A DNA stretch of 64,000 nt, from NCBI GenBank assembly GCA_954871525.1, contig OX940869.1, positions 24,952,001 through 25,016,000 on the forward strand, read 5' to 3'. The position numbers were made by a program, and so were the translations under genes. The notes below the pieces were generated by a model, which had not been told where the DNA came from, ran no database searches, and was given only the letters and a program-made list of their open reading frames with translations. The DNA comes from Parietaria judaica (Eukaryota; Streptophyta; Magnoliopsida; Rosales; Urticaceae). Positions 39,637 through 51,006 of this stretch are shown piece by piece; positions within the stretch are counted from its first letter, which is position 1; every line of letters starts with the position of its first letter.

Positions 39637-41260
39637 GAAGTGATGATAAAGAAGATTTCAAGAACATGATTAATTCGATGTTGGTGCTCATGTTGTTTAT
39701 GGGAGTTTCGAATTGTGTTGCCGTTATTCCGATTGCGATTTCCGAACGCACGACAGTTTACAGAGAGCGGTTCTCCGGGATGTACTCCTCGTGGGCCAAC
39801 TCATTTTCACAGGTGAATTGATGCAGTCATATTGTTTTAGAGATTATATTTAGCATATATACCTTAAAGAGCTTGTAATAAAACTATATATGAACTAACG
39901 AGTAGTACTCAATGTTTCTAGGTGACCATTGAAGTCTCTTACGTATTGGTCCAAGCAGTTTTGTTTACAGCAATTACATATCCATTGATAGGCTTCCAGT
40001 GGTCAGTTTACAAAGCGTTTTGGTACTTCTACACAATCTTCTCTACAATCCTCTACTTCAACTACTTTGGGTTGTTGCTCGCTTCCTTGACGCCGACTTA
40101 CCAAGTAGCTTCGGTGGCCGTTGGCTTTTTTTTTCAGTATGTGGAATCTATTTGCGGGCTATCTCATCCCTAGACCGGTAAGCTAACCCTAACTTAACTA
40201 TGACCAAAGCCGACCCTATTAAAAAAAAAAAAAGAGCGATACCCCACGTCCCGACGATAAAATGAAAGTTTTTAACTAATTTTTTTAAAGTCTCGTATAA
40301 TTATAGTATATCCTAATAAAATAAAAGTCTAGTAATAATTTAAAGAAGCTTAATATATTCTCCTGAACCCAAGGTCTCCAAAATTATTGGGCCCGGCTTT
40401 ACTATGACACTTCCAATATTCCATATAGAAAATGGTAGGGTGAAACCAGAACCCAAATAAGTGATTAGCCATTATAAGGCCCGGTCTCAGTTTGAAACAA
40501 AACCGATTTATTTATATCAAGAACCGGGTCGTGAAAACTCCGACTCGAGACCTAAATAGATTAAATAATTCATTGAAAAAATCTTGAATATCTTAAAATA
40601 CAATAAAGCGGATATTAACAAACTACAAACTAATAATCCAAATTTCAACCAAATATCAATAATCATAATCCAAACAAAAGTTCAAAAATGGAAATATAAC
40701 ATATCAAAGTCCATCATGAAAAAATAAAAATAAAATCTCCATAGCCAAACCATATCCAAAGTCCAAGAAAAAAAAAACACAGTGTCCAAAATACCAAACG
40801 ATTTTTTTTTCTTTCAAAAAATCAGGAACCGAACTTTCCAACCCCAAACCGGAACCCAGTGGAGCCCAATTTTTAGTTTTTTTGACCAAAAGGGCAGGTT
40901 TCGACTGGGACCGGGTCAAATCGGAGTAGGTTGAATTTTTTTCTCATATATGTATACATTTATATTTTTCTAAGACTAGTTTGTATGCAGCTACTTCCAA
41001 AGTGGTGGGTTTGGGCGTATTGGACTTGCCCCACTGGTTGGTCTTTGAAAGGTCTTCTAACTTCGCAGTATGGAGATATGGAAAAGGAAATTCTGGCCTT
41101 TAATGATCAGCCACAAACACTCAAGGCCTTCATGAGCGAGTACTATGGATTTGTTTATGATGATCTACCCATTGTGTTCACTGTTCTCTTGGCTTTGCCA
41201 CTTGCTTTTCTTTTTGCTTTTGCATGTGCTAATGCCAAACTCAACTTTCAAAACCGCTAA
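28450..41260 (+). CDS. PDR-type full-size ABC transporter (ABCG), copy A, 24 exons, two frame breaks
   Basis: Exons: 28450-28787, 32160-32283, 32556-32641, 32714-32798, 33424-33583, 33670-33746, 33813-33866, 34286-34376, 34465-34766, 34837-35115, 35214-35527, 35725-35885, 35997-36100, 36182-36335, 36563-36709, 36814-36884, 36963-37295, 37528-37820, 38099-38179, 38339-38472, 38551-38778, 39641-39812, 39922-40177, 40991-41260. Every intron is GT-AG and phases fit, giving about 1,437 residues, usual for the family. The order is NBD1-TMD1-NBD2-TMD2: Walker [10 protein letters not shown], signature LSGGQKKRL, Walker B ALFMDE; then [27 protein letters not shown]. The product would be a plasma-membrane exporter of small hydrophobic or phenolic compounds. 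The N-terminus resembles the ABCG30/37/42/43 branch as I recall it; substrate unknown. Exons 18 and 23 each carry a frameshift, so the gene is probably a young pseudogene unless these are sequence errors. Confidence 0.9.
28916..29395. mobile_element. Mutator-type MITE, copy 2, in PDR-A intron 1
   Basis: About 480 bp, with inverted ends GGGTTAATAACGG and CCGTCATTAACCC, and the same internal phrases as copy 1 (CCACTCCATTCTCGTAACG, GGCGTTACGAGAATG). No clean 9-bp duplication remains: the left flank has an extra GGGTTAA and the right flank reads TAGTATATT. It lies just after exon 1 of the PDR gene. Confidence 0.85.
31567..31933. mobile_element. Inverted-repeat MITE of a second family, in PDR-A intron 1
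   Basis: Left end GGTTAATTGCGGTAAATA and right end TATCGCAAATAACC are inverted relatives. Longer inverted blocks (CTAAAATAGTAGGTGAAAAT near 31626; ACTTTCACCTACTATTTTAG near 31852) make a fold-back of about 366 bp. It has the same general plan as the 469-bp MITE but different sequence. No duplication could be assigned. Confidence 0.65.
32990..33415 (+). repeat. Dispersed repeat in PDR-A intron 4, also upstream of copy B
   Basis: The stretch ending with GAGAGCGTTCGACC... and containing ACAATAAATTGCAATTA and CGTTCGAACGTTGGAACAAAT closely follows 52450-53070 in the same orientation (there AATAAATTGCAATTA and CGTTCGAACGTCAGAACAAAT). Neither copy is coding. It is a repeat family of unknown type. 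Confidence 0.65.
37528..37820 (+). pseudogene. PDR-A exon 18 with frameshift in NBD2
   Basis: Encodes the second nucleotide-binding domain from its alpha-helical part through the signature ([14 protein letters not shown]), Walker B and D-loop ([16 protein letters not shown]). Near 37749-37752 two extra T bases follow the codons for KNIV. The frame then reads to a TAG at 37768-37770, while the H-loop sequence CTIHQPSID continues in another frame to the normal GAG before the donor at 37821. Exon length is 293, whereas the in-phase length would be 291. Confidence 0.85.
39922..40177 (+). pseudogene. PDR-A exon 23 with frameshift in a T9 tract
   Basis: Encodes TMD2 helices ([33 protein letters not shown]). 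At 40126-40134 a run of nine T shifts the frame. With eight the reading continues into the conserved [13 protein letters not shown]; as written it reaches TAG at 40171-40173. The length of 256 is one more than in phase. A homopolymer change is also the commonest type of sequencing error. Confidence 0.85.
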
Positions 41261-41354
41261 ATGTCGAATGGTTTTTCCTTGTTAAGCCGCATTTATTTGG
41301 AAGACTCGGATATTTGATGGACCTCGTCCTTCATAATAAAAATAACTCTAAATG

Positions 41355-41808
41355 TGATGGCGAACAACTATGTGGATTCCGAGAATAATGTTGATATCAC
41401 ACTTTCCTGATCTTGAAGATTCTGCTCGATTCTCAACCTTTAGTATTGATTTTATTTGCTCTTTATTAGCGTTATTTGCTTTCCGTTAAGACATTATTAT
41501 TTGTTTCCATATTTATGTTGTTTCATATTTTCTCCAGGGTTAGTCTTTATAAATATTAAGCTCATTAGTTTATAATCTTTAGTGTTGAATGAAATGAAAA
41601 ATTGGAACCTTTGTGTTTCTCTAAATTCGAGTTCTTAAGAGGATGCAATTTTGATGCCCCGAGTCTAGCATTCGTGCGCGAATCAATAGACGAAGGAAAG
41701 TTCTTCGATCGGATATTCGTGCGCCGAATCAACGATTGAGTTCGACTATCCCGGTAACATTATATCTATTTAGTTCGATTATCTATATCTATTTCCGCTG
41801 CTACATCA
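41355..41808 (+). repeat. 5' LTR of the non-autonomous element
   Basis: 454 bp. It differs from the 3' LTR mainly by an extra segment of about 44 bp near 41679-41722, bounded by repeats of ATTCGTGCGC, which looks like a local duplication. Confidence 0.9.
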
Positions 41809-42228
41809 GTTGGTATCATAGCCGAAAGATCTTGAAGCATGCCACCACGACGAGATTCTTGACGGCGGAAACGCTTGAATAAAGAATGGCGTGAAGGGAT
41901 GAATGTGACGATGGAGAAGTTGAAAAGGGAAGAACAATATACTCCGAGAAAAGGGGCGAAATACTACGAGAATTGGGCAAAGAGAACTATAAATTTGTCC
42001 ATATCAGAAATTTCAACTCTGCGCGCGTAAACTGTTCGACAAAATGTCAGACTACACCAGACAGCTCCAACACTGCCCTTGTGCGTGCCCATAGCACCCG
42101 TACGCGCGCCCACAGCGCCCAGACTCGCGTGCATCATCGCCCCAGCGCCCCAAAGCCGCGCTAGTATGCACCACGGGGTGCTCCACGGAGTCTAAGTTTA
42201 CCACACACCACCATGCAGCGCCAAAGAC

Positions 42229-43193
42229 GTGCCTAATGCATCCCTCTCAACCCCATTTTTGCCCCACAATTCAGACACAACCCAGAAAATCTCAACGCGC
42301 GCCAAATGTTTGAGAAAATGCGGGAGCGACTCTCTTAGTCATATTTGGCCACAATTAAAGGCCGTGTTCGAGGAGGCGAAGCCCAAAGATTCCGTGTGTG
42401 ATGAGCCCATTTACGACGAGGTAGAATACACTAAACCCGTGTACGATGAGCCCGTTTATGAAAAAGTCTTGCACGAAAATATTTTATGTAGTGAAGCGGT
42501 ATACGCTGAGCCTATGTATGATGACTCTGTTTACGTTGAGGCGGAGTACGGCGAGGCTATGTACGACGAGGCGGTGTACGAAGAGGCGGAGTATGGCGAG
42601 GCCGTGTATGATGAAACCTTGTACGACGAGGTCGAATACGGCAAGTCCGTGTTCGACAAATATGTTTCCGACGAGGTGGAATATGGCGAGCCCATATACG
42701 ACGACTCCGTTTACGAAAAGCAGAGCAGAAAGATACCGTGTACGATGAGACAAAGTGCGGAGAGGTCATGTACGCCGAGGCCGATTATGACGAGGATGAC
42801 ACAAGTATGTCTCTCGTGTTTTGCAAGTCATTTTCGGCCCCAACGAAGAAGGTCAACATTGTTTGGGCTCCGACCACGACTACCGAACCGAGCGAACTGA
42901 GCGGGCTAAGTAAGCCCCGAGAGAAAACGATTCTCATGGCTCAATTCAAGGAGGATGTTAAAGCACACGACATGACTTATGTCTTAGTCCTCGATGAGCT
43001 TCCTAAGGAGTTCTCCAAGCAATCTCTCAAAAGAGCACGTGACAAGTCAACAAAAACGTTTGCAAAAGAGCCGCCTAACAAGCCACCCTACGTGACAATA
43101 GAAAACATCAACCCTGAGGCGCCACCCGACTTCACCAATCCCCGCACACCCCAAATAAATTCGAGGGTGAATTTTCTCAACGCCGGAGAATGA
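42229..43193 (+). CDS. Acidic tyrosine-rich pentapeptide-repeat protein of the LTR element
   Basis: I do not recognise this protein. After about 60 ordinary residues, residues about 61-168 are a near-perfect run of five-residue units of the form [V/E/M/I/L]-[Y/C/F]-x-[E/D/K]-x, for example VYDEAVYEEAEYGEA; at least 20 units can be counted. Near 42720-42735 a one-base indel shifts the frame. The repeat resumes in the next frame (VYDET, KCGEV, MYAEA, DYDED) and runs into a non-repeat tail ending at 43191-43193, where the stop codon overlaps the start of the 3' LTR. A gag-like role is possible, since it occupies the only coding space of the element, but no gag motif is visible. It could also be a captured host gene. 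Confidence 0.6.
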
Positions 43194-43600
43194 TGGCAAA
43201 CAACTATGGGGAATCCGAGAATAATGCCGATATCACGTTTTCCCGATCATGAAGATTCTACTCGATTCTCAACCTTTAGTATTGATTATATTTTCTCTTT
43301 ATTAGCGTTATTTGGTTTCAGTTTAGACATTATTATTTGTTTCCATATTTATGTTGTTTCATATTTTCTCTTAGGGTTAGTCTTTATAAATATTAAGCTC
43401 ATTAGTTTGTAATCCTTAGTGTTGAATGAAATGAAAAATTGGAACCTTTGTGTTTCTCCAAATTCGCGTTCTTGAGATGATGCAATTTTGATGCTCTGAG
43501 TCTAGCATTCGTGCGCCGAATCAACGATTGAGTTCGACTATCCCAGTAACATTATATCTATTTAGTTCTATTATCAATATCTATTTCTGCTGCTACATCA
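43191..43600 (+). repeat. 3' LTR of the non-autonomous element
   Basis: 410 bp, TGATGGC to CTACATCA, preceded by the purine-rich GCCGGAGAA. High similarity to the 5' LTR suggests a fairly recent insertion. Confidence 0.9.
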
Positions 43601-44820
43601 AAATGTCAAACGAGAACCATGTTCATGACTTTGGTTCTTTGTAATTACTATTGATTTGTACCAATTTGCTTTGTCATTTGTCAATATGTGCTTGTATGAG
43701 GTTAATTTGATCATGGGATGATGGGACACATTTTTCTTTCTTTCTTAAGAAGTACAATCTGTTAATGCGTAAAAATGGCTTTAACTTAGAATTGGATCCA
43801 AGGTTTGGGTCCCGAGAGTGACCCGCTGAACACAAGGATAATTGAATGCTGAGTCAACGCGGGTTGACTAATGATCGTCAAAGCTGGAGGCGAATCTGTC
43901 GTCTTGGATGAGTCTCTGGGCTGTCCTTGGCGATCCTCGGTGAACTTCCCTCGTGGTGGCGAAGTTCGTATCACGGCGAAGCTCCTCGTCGGACTTCCCT
44001 CATGGTGGCAAAGACCGGGTGAGGACTTTGTCTTGGCGAAGCTCCTCGTCTGAGTAGAGTCCTTGTCTTGGCGATATCCTCGTCTAGGCGAACTCCGATC
44101 TTGATGAAGCTCCGAGCTGGTCTTGATGATTCTTCGTGATTCTCCTTCCTTGGCGAGCTCCTACGGCGAGGGAGGACCTGCAAAAAAGGGTAGATTGGGC
44201 CTGTCCCCCGTCGCTTATGGTTGGGCGAGGCTGCCTACGTATCTCAGTCTAATAGAATCAGGTCCCACGTAGTTCGGGGTTAGTGATAAACGGCGGGTGA
44301 ATGACGATGTGGTTTGACTCGTCAGAGGTGCCGATGTTGGCGGCGCGGGGGTGACCCTTAGCCAGTTGGCTGGGTATTACTGTCGTGAAGTGTTCTTTGT
44401 CGACCTCGTTTGTATTGGCGGGCTCACTGTCGAACTTCCCTCGCGGTGGCGAAGTTCGTATCACAGCGAGACCCTTGACCTGGCGAGGGGTGCTCCTTGT
44501 CGACCTTGTCGAGGTTGGCGAGGGCGCCTAACCTATTAAGGGACGCTCCCTGTCGACCCCGCGGGTGTTGGCGAGCTCCCTGTCGAACTTCCCTCGTTGT
44601 GGCAAAGTTCATATCACGGCGAGGGCCCTGATCACCCGGCGAGGATGCCTTCGTTGACTCGTCGAACAACTTCTCTTGTCGAGGCTAAGACTCTTCTTCC
44701 AGAAATCCTCCTAGTCGGGCCTCAGCCAGCAAGCTCGCAATTCTTGCTGGGGGAGAGAGGGGCGACTTTCTAGAGAGAGAAACTCTGGAGAAAGTTGTGA
44801 GTGAATGTGGAAATGAGAGA

Positions 44821-44855
44821 GGGGGGAGGGGGGGGGGGGGGGGGGGGGGGGGGAG
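44821..44855. repeat. Poly-G tract
   Basis: A nearly pure run of G of about 33 bases with two A interruptions, just upstream of the minus-strand TATA box in the solo LTR. It could form G-quadruplex structure and is a risk point for assembly errors. Confidence 0.9.
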
Positions 44856-45129
44856 GCTCCTATTTATAGGAAAACCAATTCCCTGAAATTGCACCTCCAG
44901 GGGCCTGCGAATTTCTCCCCTGCTACAGGGGGTTGTCGAGGCCCCTAGCCCTGCAAAAAGGGTCGTCGATGCTTCTTGATTCGTCTTTGATGTCTTCCGG
45001 TTGTCCGCGACTCCGTATGTCGTATTCGGTGGAATCCGGAAGATTTCCCGGAGATCTTCGTGGTCTTGGATCTCCTCGTCGTGTGGAATAATTATAAGTT
45101 ATGCCCTCGTCAAGTTATGACGAGGGTGC

Positions 45130-45227
45130 TTGTCGCCTCGTCGGCTTGTCGCCCCGTCGGCTTGTCGCCCCGTCGGCTTGTCGCCTCGTCGGCTTGTCGC
45201 CTCGTCGGCTCGTCGCCTCGTCGGCCT
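45130..45227. repeat. 16-bp minisatellite, about six units
   Basis: Tandem CTTGTCGCCTCGTCGG units with C/T variants. A second small array follows at 45302-45362 with three copies of a unit like GGGCTTTGACTTTTGTTAA. Confidence 0.9.
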
Positions 45228-45410
45228 TGTCTTCTTCGTTTCTTTGACTCCTGGCCTCGTCAATGCCTTGGTTCGTCGGCCTCGGGTCTTTGACTTTCCT
45301 TGGTGGGCTTTGACTTTTGTTAATGGGCTTTGACTTTTGTTAACGGGCTTTGACTTTTGCCAAAATGAGCCCAATTTTTATATGTTACGAAAAATGCACA
45401 TAACACCATC

Positions 45411-46622
45411 GTTAATAAGTTTATAAACGCAGGCTCGGCCCAAATACTAAGAAGCTTGGGTCATAAACCAAATCCCTTAAATTATTTGGATCAAACTTTT
45501 AAAAAGTAGTAAAAAAATTAAAATTGAAAGATATATGGCCTTATTTAATACTGAAAGGCGAAACGTGAACCACCAAAGAGATTAGTATACGATTTAGCTT
45601 TTAATGAAATCTAATCGGACACATAAGACTTGGTTGAATAGAAAAATCATGGCAGCGTATTTCAAAATTGAACGATAAGTTATCAGTAACCTCAAAAAAT
45701 TGAGTAATCGCCGAATACTTGCCGGTTTCTACCTAAAACTCGAACACTGCTTTTATTTTCTCCAAATAACAATCTAAAAGCAGGACACCATTTTTTTTAT
45801 AAGGATCTAATGGTAATACGACAAATCTCGTTTTTATGTCATGTTTCACGTTCCTCTTTCAGCATTGTACGAGGCCCAATGTTTTTTTTTTTTTTTTAGA
45901 ATTTAACTATTTTTTAAAGTAAGATCCTAATAATTTAAGGGCTTTGGGCCCTGGCCCAATGCTTAGGCCCGGCTTGGCACCAACTATTGGGTGTGTGGGC
46001 CTAATATTTGCATTGTTACTGCATAGCAACACTGGGTTTGCACTGTTGTTAATTATAATAGGTTAAATGAGTTAAATTCTTATTTTTGACTCAACGTTTT
46101 AAGAAAATGCCCCAACTTATTTTTAATAATCAAAATCAATAATTAATTTAAATATGGAGCAATATACCCTTCATATATTTTGACGTGTGAAATTAAAATT
46201 CTGGCATTTAAATTACGTTTAAAATATATTATCATTCGAATTTTTTCTTCTTAAAAATAGGTAAATACAATAACTGATTAGTCTTAAAAATATTCCTTAA
46301 TTAATTTCGAAATATTTTCTCCCTATTACTCAGTAATAATTCTAACGATTTAAATTTTAAATTAAAATATTAAAAATAAATTCTATTAAAATTCATAAAA
46401 TTTTATCAAAACTTAATACGGGGGCTGTTTGTGCATATCATAAATATCAACATGAATTTGGTATATGTATATACCGATATCAAACTGTAAATTTAATTAC
46501 CAAAATGTATAAGTATATACCAATACTTAATACGGGGACTGTTTGTGCTAATCGTAAATATTAACATGAATTTGGTATATGTATATACCAATATCAAATT
46601 GTATATCTTTTGAAATTTTATT
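45411..46622. other. AT-rich intergenic region with a short duplicated segment
   Basis: No gene is seen. Two copies of a segment of about 75 bp (ACTTAATACGGGGGCTGTTT... at about 46417 and ACTTAATACGGGGACTGTTT... at about 46525) lie in tandem, each with the palindromic GGTATATGTATATACC. Confidence 0.6.
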
Positions 46623-46860
46623 AACGTACGTGCACCATTGGCGACCTACACGAGGAAGTGGTTCGCGACGATCTTTGAGATGATTTTCCTGGCGAGGGAG
46701 CATAACTCGGAGCGGGTCAACTCGCCGTGGGAGAGCGGGTCGACCTTGCCGAGGATGTGGTGCACGACGCTTCGGCGGTCGGCGACAGGGAATGAGAGAG
46801 AAAGGTCGAAGCTTCGGCGGTCGGTGCGGGACGAGGTAAAACAGGAATTGAATATGTGAT
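46623..46860 (-). pseudogene. GC-rich gene-like fragment, unidentified
   Basis: A 230-bp GC-rich island inside AT-rich DNA. On the minus strand one frame (46854 to about 46646) reads SVVHHILGKVDPLSHGELTR and on to SLARKIISKIVANHFLV, a protein-like sequence with amphipathic helices, ending at a stop. I do not recognise the family. It may be an exon fragment carried by a transposon or the relic of a host gene. Confidence 0.35.
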
Positions 46861-47689
46861 AAATGCTGTTTTTGAAAAAGTAACATAATTTAATGAAAAC
46901 GTAATTAATAGGGGAAGTTATCAACCATAATTATAGGAAAAACTAATTTCGAAAATAAAATATGCTATTAATAATTATTATACGAAAATTAATAATTATA
47001 ACTAATATTAGGGTTAATATGGTCCAAAAATAGTTATTAGTGGGTATAAATGAGTTTTATGAAACTATGAGCATTTCTCTTAAACCTTTGGTATTTTTTG
47101 GGCATTTGGTGGGTTTTTCTATTATAATACTACAGTGCACGAAATATAACCTACTAAACTTAGGAAATATAAACAATGTAGTGAAAATCTACGAATAGGA
47201 ACTATGAGATAGCAGTAGGAAATGTGAGGACCGTTAGTGTTTGTTCTGCATGTATAAAATAGAAGGAACTATAAATTAGTACTAGGAAATATGAAATATT
47301 AATTAGTACTAATTAAGGCCGGCACTTGACATTGAGGTTCTCGGGAATTGCAAGTGCTATTTGCGGCATTAACGGTCCCAAAATTCCATGAACGAGGGTC
47401 CAAGTATCGCCGCATCATTCTCCCAATGTTAGGTGAAACAAAAGTGATAATAACACAATTTGATTTCTTATGATACACTTTAGTTAAAAATATTGAATCT
47501 CATCACAAATGATAATATACATAACTCAAGAGACCAACCTCTGAAGAAAGAAAGTGTCACTGGACATATTAAACAAGGATAAAGAATAACAACACCACCA
47601 CCACAAAGATTAACATTGTAGTCGCGAGCCTGAAGCAATGCTTCCATTATGGAAAGTATTTCCATTATTGGGTGGAATCCGTGGGGGGA

Positions 47690-48455
47690 GATTCCCGTGA
47701 CCTTCGTGTATGGGCGAAGGAATCACATTTCTTCCACTCGTAGCTGCTTCTGCTCATGTGGATCCACCTTCTGCTAATCCGCTTGAGCCGTTCGTCGCTT
47801 GCCCTGCTGTCCTCGCATTGCCTACTTGCGCCGAGGCTCCACGAAGATGTTGGTTCATGTGCTCCAATGTTGCAATCCTCCGTGGATACTCTTCTATCGT
47901 CGGATACATTCCTGGCGCTACGGATGAACTTCCTAGTGCTGTGTTGACTGGGGGTTCTCCATATATTGGAGTCCCAAGGCCGCCAGCGCTAGCTGTCGCT
48001 GTTCTTCTTCTTGTTGTTTTTGCGTGTTTGACTTGTTTTCCGTTGCCATTCTCTTAGACAACACGTGATTTAGCTACGCGATGAAAATCACCTTTGCCCC
48101 TCGGTGGGAGCCAAACTGTTGAGATGAAAAAATCACCTCCGCAGTCACGGAGTTATGATTGGTGTAATTCCGTTTTTTATTACCTCAGAGCTCGGGTCTT
48201 TTGGTTAAAAGTAGATCACGTTGAATGAGATTGGTTTTTGAAATGAGTCGGATAACATTTTTTTTTTTAGTTTTAACGTTAGAATCTTGTATTCTTTGAT
48301 ATGGATTTTTCCCTCTGGTTGACTCTTCTTGATTTGGCCAGTTAGGCATTCTCTGACTTTGGGCTTTTGTGATTAAAGCCCAATATTATAAACGACAAAA
48401 ACAGATTTCGTTGTATCAATACAAATTGACGTATAGACAAAATCGTACCTCAACA
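47690..48455 (-). mobile_element. 5' end of a gypsy-type retrotransposon: LTR, primer site and gag start
   Basis: On the minus strand an LTR of 339 bp (48455 to 48117) starts TGTTGAGGTACG and ends CATCTCAACA. The sequence that follows, GTTTGGCTCCCACCGAGGGG, resembles the leader and primer-site region of Tat/Athila-type elements. From ATG at 48047-48049 a gag-like ORF begins (MATENKSNTQKQQEEEQRQL), shifts frame near 47945, and continues with PTIEEYPRRIATLEHMNQHL to about 47690. The rest of the element is missing. 46861-47689 shows nothing clear. Confidence 0.6.
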
Positions 48456-49546
48456 GGAATTGCGACAAAATAGTCTACTAGACTTTTTAGTGTTTGAGTG
48501 AACCGCCTTAGGCACAGACCGGGTATTGAAACGTAGTTTAGTTTAGTTATACTCTGATTAATTATTTATGTAGATCTACTTCTACAATTTTTTTTTCCGC
48601 TCGCAAAACCTTCGACACCTTTATTACTACCCTAGTTTTACAATATAATGCTTCTCGGAAAAGAGTGGGAAAAGATATGTAATATTATTATGTAATTACA
48701 TTTTATATTAAATGGGATATAATATGTAATGCTTATATGTTGGCTATTTTTTTATATGCAATTATAAGTTAGTAACTTAGCCTTCACACGTTGTGATCTC
48801 GTCAATGAACCAAATATGTTTCGTACTCAATTAAACAAAATTTACTACAGGTGAGAGATACTATGGGTCTATATATAAGTTTATCACGACATTTTTAATT
48901 AAATATTTACAATATCTTCATTTAAAGTTTATATATATATATATATATTATTGTTATATTGCTCCTAACAAACTCAAATGAGACGTTTGTCGGCTGAAAC
49001 TTCTTTCAAAGTTATTGGCATCGCTCATGATCACATCATCAGATATGCTGTATGCACCAATAAAAATAAGAATAAATAGAGGATTCAAATAAAAAGATAC
49101 AATTTCTTATTATGCTGATGTTTGAATAAATATTTTCTTAATTTATGATTATTATAATTATATTTATTGATAAATAAAATTCTTACATATAAAAATAATT
49201 CTAAATTATTCCTTGATTTGATGTTAAATGAACAATATGTTGATAAAAATAATCAGATTAACTTGAATGATGAGTAATCGTACGTTTGAAAAATTGATTT
49301 GATCAAATATTAGCAATAAACTAAATCACACTAAGGTTATATGTTCCCACATGTCTATATTTTAAGAATGAAAACATAAATCTATAATGATATGCATACA
49401 CATTTCAAGTTGGACTTTGTAGTATAGAGTGGAAACCATTATTAAATAGTTGTGTCCAACACAATTTGATTTTTTCCTGGACAAAATATGGTGCTTTTAA
49501 AACACGTGACGTGGCATGTTGATGGTTAGCTATATATATTTTGTGT
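48456..49546. other. Intergenic region; start of the copy-B side of the PDR duplication
   Basis: AT-rich and non-coding. Segment 49320-49405 matches about 26130-26210, and 49488-49515 (ATATGGTGCTTTTAAAACACGT) matches 27528-27550 upstream of copy A. Confidence 0.55.
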
Positions 49547-50943
49547 GGGTTAATGACGGCAAAAATACCCAAAGTTTGGTCAAAGAACCCCTCGTGTACC
49601 CAAAGTTTAAAAGTGGTGACAAAAATACCCAAAGTCACATTTGGGAAGTTGACCACTCCATTCTCGTAACGCCGTTAACTTACCTGCTAATTCTGGCCAC
49701 GTGGACAAATCAGTTTTGTTAAGTGTAATCATTAGGGGTTCTGTAACGCCCCGATTTCCCGTGCCCGTTACTTTTTTTCCATAAAACTCGTTTAAGTCCC
49801 GGTTTATAAAAATATAATTTAACGAGAAAAATATATAGGAAATAAAATCCTTAAATATTAGTAAATATTTTCTCGTTATAAAATAAAAAAACTTTATACA
49901 ACAAATACTCGGGACTAGCTCCGATTGAAAATAAAACTTCGGAGCCCTTTTGATTTACAATCGTACAAAAAATAATTTGCGGAAAATCTCAAGATCGTTT
50001 TATCCACCGTATGCACCCGTATATGCCGCACCGCTGATTCCGCTTTCTCCGCAAGTTATCAATTTTCACCCGATTTGCAACACAACTATACGAGTGAGCT
50101 AACGCTAAGTACGTAAAAGCTTTTGTTACTCACAAATTAATATAAAATAATCACGCCACAATGCATATCGTGCAATGCCATGCAATATCATTTTATAACT
50201 TTGGAAAATATCATATAAATATAATATTGGGCCCTGCACCGTACCAGCGCACTTTTACGCCTATAAAGCCTACGGGGGACCGGGGGCGCGACCCTAACCA
50301 AGTCAGCCCGTGGCGAAACATCTCCCGACGTACCATTCAGAGACTACCCGTCTCGATACAGTCGGCGGCTCGTGTACAATGTACCCTTCAGAGACTAACC
50401 GTCTCAGGACAACAACACGATGAGACTAATCGTCTCGGTACGGCGCAATTTTATTAAAATGTCATATCTATATTATATCATTATAGATATTATGTATACA
50501 TAAATGCTCATGCTTCTTCAATATGCTCAAATCGCATACACAAAGTTTACCTTTAAAAGGTAAATTTCAACAATAAAGCCACGCAAACACGTCGCATAAT
50601 CGACGTACCCATTTAAGATATCAACTCAAGTTAAAACAACATAGTTATTCAAACACTTGGTTCACACAACACACAATCACTTCATACGATCATAATGTAC
50701 ACATTACTAAATACACAAATTATATTATTGTTGTATTGCAGTGAGTACTTTTACGTACCTTACTTCCTACCGAAATACTAATGAACATGACTCTGTGCTT
50801 CTTTGGAATACAAACCTCCTGATATTTAAGATATAAATATCAATTTATGAAATTACCAAAAATTCCCACATTACGCTAATTATACACTCCTCCTATATAG
50901 CGTTATACACTCCTCCTCTATATATATATGTAGACACTCTTTG

Positions 50944-51006
<63 letters not shown>

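Larger units (their letters stand above)
41355..43600 (+). mobile_element. Non-autonomous LTR retrotransposon with pentapeptide-repeat ORF
   Basis: Complete element of 2,246 bp. The 5' LTR (41355-41808) and 3' LTR (43191-43600) are nearly identical over shared parts, start TGATGGC and end CTACATCA, and are flanked by the 5-bp duplication AAATG (41350-41354 and 43601-43605). Right after the 5' LTR the sequence TTGGTATCATAGCC matches the initiator-Met tRNA primer site used by copia-type elements. No protease, RT, RNase H or integrase is present; the internal region has only an unusual repeat ORF. It sits 94 bp after the stop codon of the PDR gene. Confidence 0.9.
43760..45405 (-). mobile_element. 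Solo LTR, GC-rich, probable minus orientation
   Basis: Starts TGTTAATGCG and ends GCACATAACA. The flanks CAATC (43755-43759) and CCATC (45406-45410) agree at four of five bases. A TATA box CCTATAAATAGG lies on the minus strand at about 44859-44870. It is rich in TCGTCGGC and GGCGAAGTTC-type repeats, has a long G run and a minisatellite, and no coding domains. Short ORFs on both strands are products of the repeats. Confidence 0.55.

Noticed and set aside
42484..42769. Minus-strand ORFs opposite the pentapeptide repeat
   Set aside because: They are mirror products of the 15-bp repeat; the plus frame has the regular acidic pattern, the single start and the stop at the LTR edge.
45060..45374. 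ORFs over the 16-bp minisatellite
   Set aside because: Every frame stays open through a 16-bp repeat without stops; they vary with unit number and have no other support.
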